DNA of 64,000 nt, taken from contig NZ_JAVIWK010000001.1 of NCBI RefSeq assembly GCF_034314165.1, positions 1,627,001-1,691,000 on the forward strand, in the 5' to 3' direction. The position numbers were made by a program, and so were the translations under genes. This document shows positions 62,501-64,000 of the stretch, one piece after another. The stretch's first letter is position 1. Each line of letters starts with the position of its first letter. Under the pieces are notes generated by a model. It saw nothing but the letters and a program-made list of their open reading frames with translations, did no database searches and was not told the origin of the DNA. This DNA comes from Pseudomonas sp. Bout1. Its GTDB lineage: Bacteria; Pseudomonadota; Gammaproteobacteria; Pseudomonadales; Pseudomonadaceae.

Positions 62501-62788
62501 ATGGGCTTCTCTTGGAAAGTCATACGCATGGGCGTTTTGTAATGTATTGAGCAGGCTTTTGGAGAGCAATGACCCCTCTAAGTCGAGAAGACGTTTTTCC
62601 GACTCTTTCCAACCAAACGTATGTTCGAAAACCGGCGGAGCCAAAAAGCAGCCATCGGCGCCCAATTCATCAACCATTGTTTCGTTCAGATGGCGGCGAA
62701 GCCCTGGTTCGTTAACTCCTAGGACGCCTAAGGTTGCTTCCCGCGTGCGGTTAAGGCTTTGCTCAATTAAATCCGTGAAAAAACGCAT
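56522..62788 (-). CDS. Giant DEAH helicase with DUF1998-like C-terminal module, DruE-like
   Basis: A 2088-aa protein. The helicase core starts near residue 100 (Q-motif region EAHPYTHQLQAWRTLL). Motif I is ITSGTGSGKTE (118-128), motif II VLDEAH (256-261), motif III VATSATI (292-298), motif VI QRAGRAGRRSEARAIAYT near 1125. Zinc-like cysteine clusters lie near 455-500 (CECNAP, CDDCKT), 590 (CSHCDHE) and 1420 (CSNCGATG, CSHCMH). CPVNCENVCSHCLAGQD near 1670 is the DUF1998/MZB signature. A 400-residue extension follows. Helicases of about 2000 aa with DUF1998 are the hallmark of Druantia anti-phage systems (DruE). DISARM DrmA/DrmB usually splits these functions. AAGGAG before ATG 62788 overlaps the partner stop. 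Calling it DruE is inference. Confidence 0.72.
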   Translation of the reverse strand: MRFFTDLIEQSLNRTREATLGVLGVNEPGLRRHLNETMVDELGADGCFLAPPVFEHTFGWKESEKRLLDLEGSLLSKSLLNTLQNAHAYDFPREAHPYTHQLQAWRTLLNEKPRSAIITSGTGSGKTECFMVPILEDLIRERERNQSSLIGVRALFLYPLNALINSQQERLDAWTRAYGKDIRFCLYNGKTEEREGVIRKIQEQKPNQVLSRELLRKEPAPILMTNATMLEYMLVRQVDNPILEISKQQQSLRWIVLDEAHTYVGSQAAEMSLLLRRVVQAFGKNPEEIRFVATSATIAGGEAEEKLKRYLADLAGVRLEQVDVIGGSRVWPDILFDSKVEKASLEVVQSIEDEQEISPTRFDALGRNSIARSLRHAIVNSTKPLDLNELLTILKSELMPGSRLEQQREVLGWLDVSTGTRRHKDEPPFLKLRTHLFQRMLHGLWSCIDPNCTVKSASLNEWPFGNVYVHQRARCECNAPVYELGFCDDCKTPHLIAEDRNGVLHQLSPYAGDEFSLSYESGEEETSPESEVTGPTTSRTYAQRLVIAGLQVAQDPFFSVSLDLDTHGLCATNSARPINITIAEEKAACCSHCDHELPNKKSFLRKAYLGAPFYVANAVPTVLEFCPDADKKDSNERSPEELPGRGRKLITFTDSRQGTARMAVRMQQEAERSRLRGLVFETLRNVQAKADAEPKDVPTGNYDLLMRHAEGLEQSGMSVMAADLRRQAAALRSGSAPQKRIINVDWASMVHELAASKDVEQSILRYNRYANPVLFDGSQGGATMARLLLAREFSRRPKNQNSTETLGLVKVTYRGLKEISSTPPMWTETNAVPATGPFSAPETRLTLEDWHDYLKVALDFYVRENTFINMDRDMQSWMGSRFTPKSLFSPKIEMEESTTVKKWPQVKSGNPHRLVKLLEQATGLNRTVATDADKINAWLEAAWSALTQALILEPADPGHRLKLETLTFSLLEEGWLCPITHRIFDSTFRGLTPYLPIKLRPQDYRCQKIQLASLANLQIDGSAVTKQLQIRSQVLQDPVIQHLRSENLWTDISDRTVEGGFYYRTAEHSAQQSAQRLDDYVDLFKKGDINVLNCSTTMEMGVDIGGISAVVMNNLPPHPANYLQRAGRAGRRSEARAIAYTLCKADPHNQRAFAQPKWPFITAIPAPTITLSSSRIVQRHVNSLLLSIFLKSKTSSDGDRTRLTLQWFFGGDDSPCQQFKSWLISSQTEFADPIKRLVSGTCLDGCLLSTISAETQESVRILEDRWLEESRKLNAKLQAATDLPYKKALELEKKRHDGEYLLRDLASRAFLPGYGFPTDVVTLNTYNIEDFKHQRTHPESREDSIFNNKELPSRGLNIAIREYAPGSQVVIDGRVYRSAGISLQWHASGQVNEAQKFDIAWRCSNCGATGVIENAYTNSSELTCSHCMHAIQPNERRTVLRPGGFVTDFYESTTNDITSQKFIRVERPRIQLTGETISLPDKRCGFVRFGHDGSVFHHSSGEHEKGYAVCLTCGRADSMLAFGDIPKNLLPDQLHRPVGGITGSRKEFDCPGTAVKPNLFLGYQIRTDVMELYLRSPQTGLWLGDSLAEQTIATTLAVALRDVIAELLGIASTEMGFGFRLDRDIESGQGRTVIQLFDEVSGGAGFVLAGLANTTELLRKTLGKLHCPVNCENVCSHCLAGQDSRVEREELDRGRAMEWLTVSGLIEHLDLPSEFETVVGASYCSTGPIRYLSSAINSADRSENDTSICLVMRGDAEDWDLDHPYFREKILTWAIADKLKVKLAIPSGASLSKEQKNTLFDLASLGVVIEDMDNSLPLIKPYLVAQIRSKSGIKSLFSSDASAATPGAGWLSSNDGIVWAGSDCVSDCGGQPIDVRTWRQFEQGARVIEITHELDGPISSLHRRLATLIEKHAPELTELIATDQAAVVSYSDRYLKSPWSLMLLSGFLELFKNEKLKSLRIQTLASSGDQSSNQISHDWRFQLDQEALLKLWLGSQFSISPEVEIKERSRELQHARVITVDWVSGKRSKVFLDQGMGYWRGRMPYRDQMGFDFRANHESQALQMLEKYKVAQMCPSGEWPTYMSLLVS

Positions 62789-62797
62789 CGGAACTCC

Positions 62798-64000
62798 TTA
62801 TGCCTCGTCTTCGGAGGCTAGCAAATACGAAACCATCAGTGCGTGAGTAGGTGCGAACCATCCCTGACGGTCAAAATCAGAAACCAATCGAATGGCGAAT
62901 TTTAGGTACGCCATCGGAACAGGAAGATCATTTAGGGTGGCCTTGCCTGCCGTCACATAGGCCAAAAAAATTGGTAAGTAAGAAACCGCTTTAGTGAAAC
63001 CAACAGGGGTAATCTCTCTCAAGAATGCAGGTATCGGATTCTGAATGATCCAGCTAGTCAACTCCGCAGTAAGATCGGTAGGCCACTGTCTGTCGGTAGC
63101 GTGTTGTTGGCGTAAGGCTTGATTCCAGCCCGGTACCACCAGTTGGGGAGGGATTTTGGTCAGACTGCTTTTATTGCCAGTACTTAGGTAGTCGCCCAAA
63201 TAATCAAAGCCGGAAACCACAAGTCGCAACACGGCCGCGCGATTCGTTTCAAGGTTTTTGATAAGAATCTCCGGCAAGCCACATGCGATCAGCCCTTGTA
63301 AAAATCGTGCATGCGCTTCGGCCCAGATGGGGAGAGGAATTGCTTCCCAGATCACCGCCAGCTCATCGCGAATTCGAGCGCAGAACGCTTCGTCCATTTC
63401 TAGTCGGAGCACCGCGAATGCCAGCGCCTCTGGTTGCTTTGACAGTGCCTTCCAGCTTTCAAATGAGGACAATGGCAGGTGCGCGTAGTGTTGCTTTAAG
63501 TCCGCTAAATATTGCCAGCCACTGTGTCCGAACTCTTTTGCCATGACGGTGATTTGTTGACTGATGGCGTTTGCGTTGGTTTTGGGGTGAAAAACCTGTG
63601 TCGCCCTGTGCAGGGAAAAAACTTCAGTTTGAATTTCAGTAATCGACGAAGTCGACACGAACAGTGCAGGGCGAAATTGAGTTTTACTATCTTTGGCTGG
63701 ATAGATTAGCCATGGGCCATCACGTTGCATGGTGTTGGGTATAATAAATCGCCCGGTGCCAACATCCTGGCTCTTGAGTTCTTCAATTTTGACTGGCGCT
63801 TGTTTAGGATCAGAAAGCAACATTGCTTCAACTTCGGTGTCATTCAAAATTGTCGCGTTACTTATTTCGCAGATCGTGAATGTGTCTCGACTTTCCCATT
63901 GCAAGCGGCCGTTGTACCGTCTGATATTCAGGCTGAACGCGCGCTGTTCGGTTTCTAAGGTGAGCTTAATAAACGCGTCTTGTTCGTCGACAGCTCCCAG
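62798..64000 (-). CDS. Partner of the giant helicase, 5' part outside window (Druantia-type partner?)
   Basis: The minus-strand frame ends at 62798 and stays open to the right edge (401 codons). A TTG at 63904 is not a credible start, because the frame continues upstream as AVDEQDAFIKLTLETEQRAF. The visible part is soluble, with TVMAKEFGHSGWQYLADLKQ, ESWKALSKQPEALAFAVLRL, ETNRAAVLRLVVSGFDYLGD and C-terminal ALMVSYLLASEDEA. It recalls a helical repeat protein, with no catalytic motif. Its stop is 9 bases before the helicase start, so the two are an operon. In Druantia III the partner is DruH, and in type II DruG/DruF; which one this is cannot be decided here. Confidence 0.7.
   Translation of the reverse strand: MGAVDEQDAFIKLTLETEQRAFSLNIRRYNGRLQWESRDTFTICEISNATILNDTEVEAMLLSDPKQAPVKIEELKSQDVGTGRFIIPNTMQRDGPWLIYPAKDSKTQFRPALFVSTSSITEIQTEVFSLHRATQVFHPKTNANAISQQITVMAKEFGHSGWQYLADLKQHYAHLPLSSFESWKALSKQPEALAFAVLRLEMDEAFCARIRDELAVIWEAIPLPIWAEAHARFLQGLIACGLPEILIKNLETNRAAVLRLVVSGFDYLGDYLSTGNKSSLTKIPPQLVVPGWNQALRQQHATDRQWPTDLTAELTSWIIQNPIPAFLREITPVGFTKAVSYLPIFLAYVTAGKATLNDLPVPMAYLKFAIRLVSDFDRQGWFAPTHALMVSYLLASEDEA

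Noticed and set aside
56522..62788. DISARM (DrmA/DrmB) assignment for the giant helicase
   Set aside because: DISARM normally has separate helicase and DUF1998 genes plus a PLD protein and a methylase; none is visible, and the length suits DruE better.
34830..64000. CRISPR array or cas genes
   Set aside because: No regularly spaced direct repeats of 25-40 bases and no Cas-like proteins were seen.

Overview
This window is a GC-rich Pseudomonas chromosome segment, most like the P. fluorescens group. The evidence is the algU-mucA-mucB-mucD order without mucC, GTAGGAGC/GCTCCTAC-type REP pairs, an OprD-family tricarboxylate porin beside tctABC/tctDE, the dapA-bamC-purC block, and genes such as sdhE/ygfX, nadB, gcvR and bcp. 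Coordinates 1 to about 34.8 kb are ordinary core genome. From the 3' end of a tRNA-Ser(CGA) gene to the right edge the DNA is accessory: patchy GC, many unknown proteins, nuclease and helicase families, MITE-like repeats and pseudogene scraps.

Core part. Positions 1-7.9 kb (minus strand) hold a guanidine-nitrogen operon: a sigma-54-like promoter, a ykkC-type guanidine-I riboswitch, an ABC importer (binding protein, permease, ATPase), two DUF1989 proteins (carboxyguanidine deiminase subunits by family knowledge) and a biotin-dependent urea/guanidine carboxylase that runs off the left edge. The carboxylase carries a REP pair inserted in frame. Then come a small Tyr-rich lipoprotein, a 3-hydroxyisobutyryl-CoA hydrolase-like enzyme and ung. 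Positions 10.5-18.2 kb hold a tripartite tricarboxylate uptake locus (AbrB-like protein, tctA, tctB, tctC, opdH) with divergent regulators tctD/tctE and Crc-type A-rich sites. Positions 18.2-22.4 kb hold an HDOD protein, ygfZ, sdhE, ygfX and nadB. Positions 22.8-26.8 kb hold the envelope-stress operon algU-mucA-mucB-mucD with its own AlgU promoter. Positions 26.8-34.7 kb hold a BepA-like M48 protease, a TusA-like protein, a PerM-type permease, bcp, gcvR, dapA, bamC, an MBL-fold hydrolase and purC.

Accessory part. The last 18 bp of the tRNA-Ser gene are repeated at 37674-37691, bounding a 2.9-kb element. It has paired TTGTACCA motifs at both ends, no visible integrase, and a three-gene overlapping cassette: a pentapeptide-repeat/membrane protein, a nucleotidyltransferase and a small helical protein. 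To the right a different paired motif (TGATCCCAC) and a terminator suggest the left end of a second, larger island filling the rest of the window. It holds a Ser/Thr kinase, a YkgJ/glycine-rich membrane/small-protein operon, a TonB-receptor remnant, a cluster of nuclease-fold proteins (GIY-YIG-like, PD-(D/E)XK, GIY-YIG), a frameshifted hypothetical gene, a TOTE-type primase-helicase, a GmrSD-like DUF262/DUF1524 protein, a WYL regulator, a Sel1-repeat protein, an unknown 382-aa protein, and a 2088-aa DEAH helicase with a DUF1998-like cysteine cluster plus an upstream partner cut by the window edge. The last two look like a Druantia-type anti-phage locus (DruE plus partner). The accessory region reads as a defence island; the least described parts are the pentapeptide/nucleotidyltransferase cassette, the YkgJ operon and the 43.2-46.9 kb nuclease cluster.
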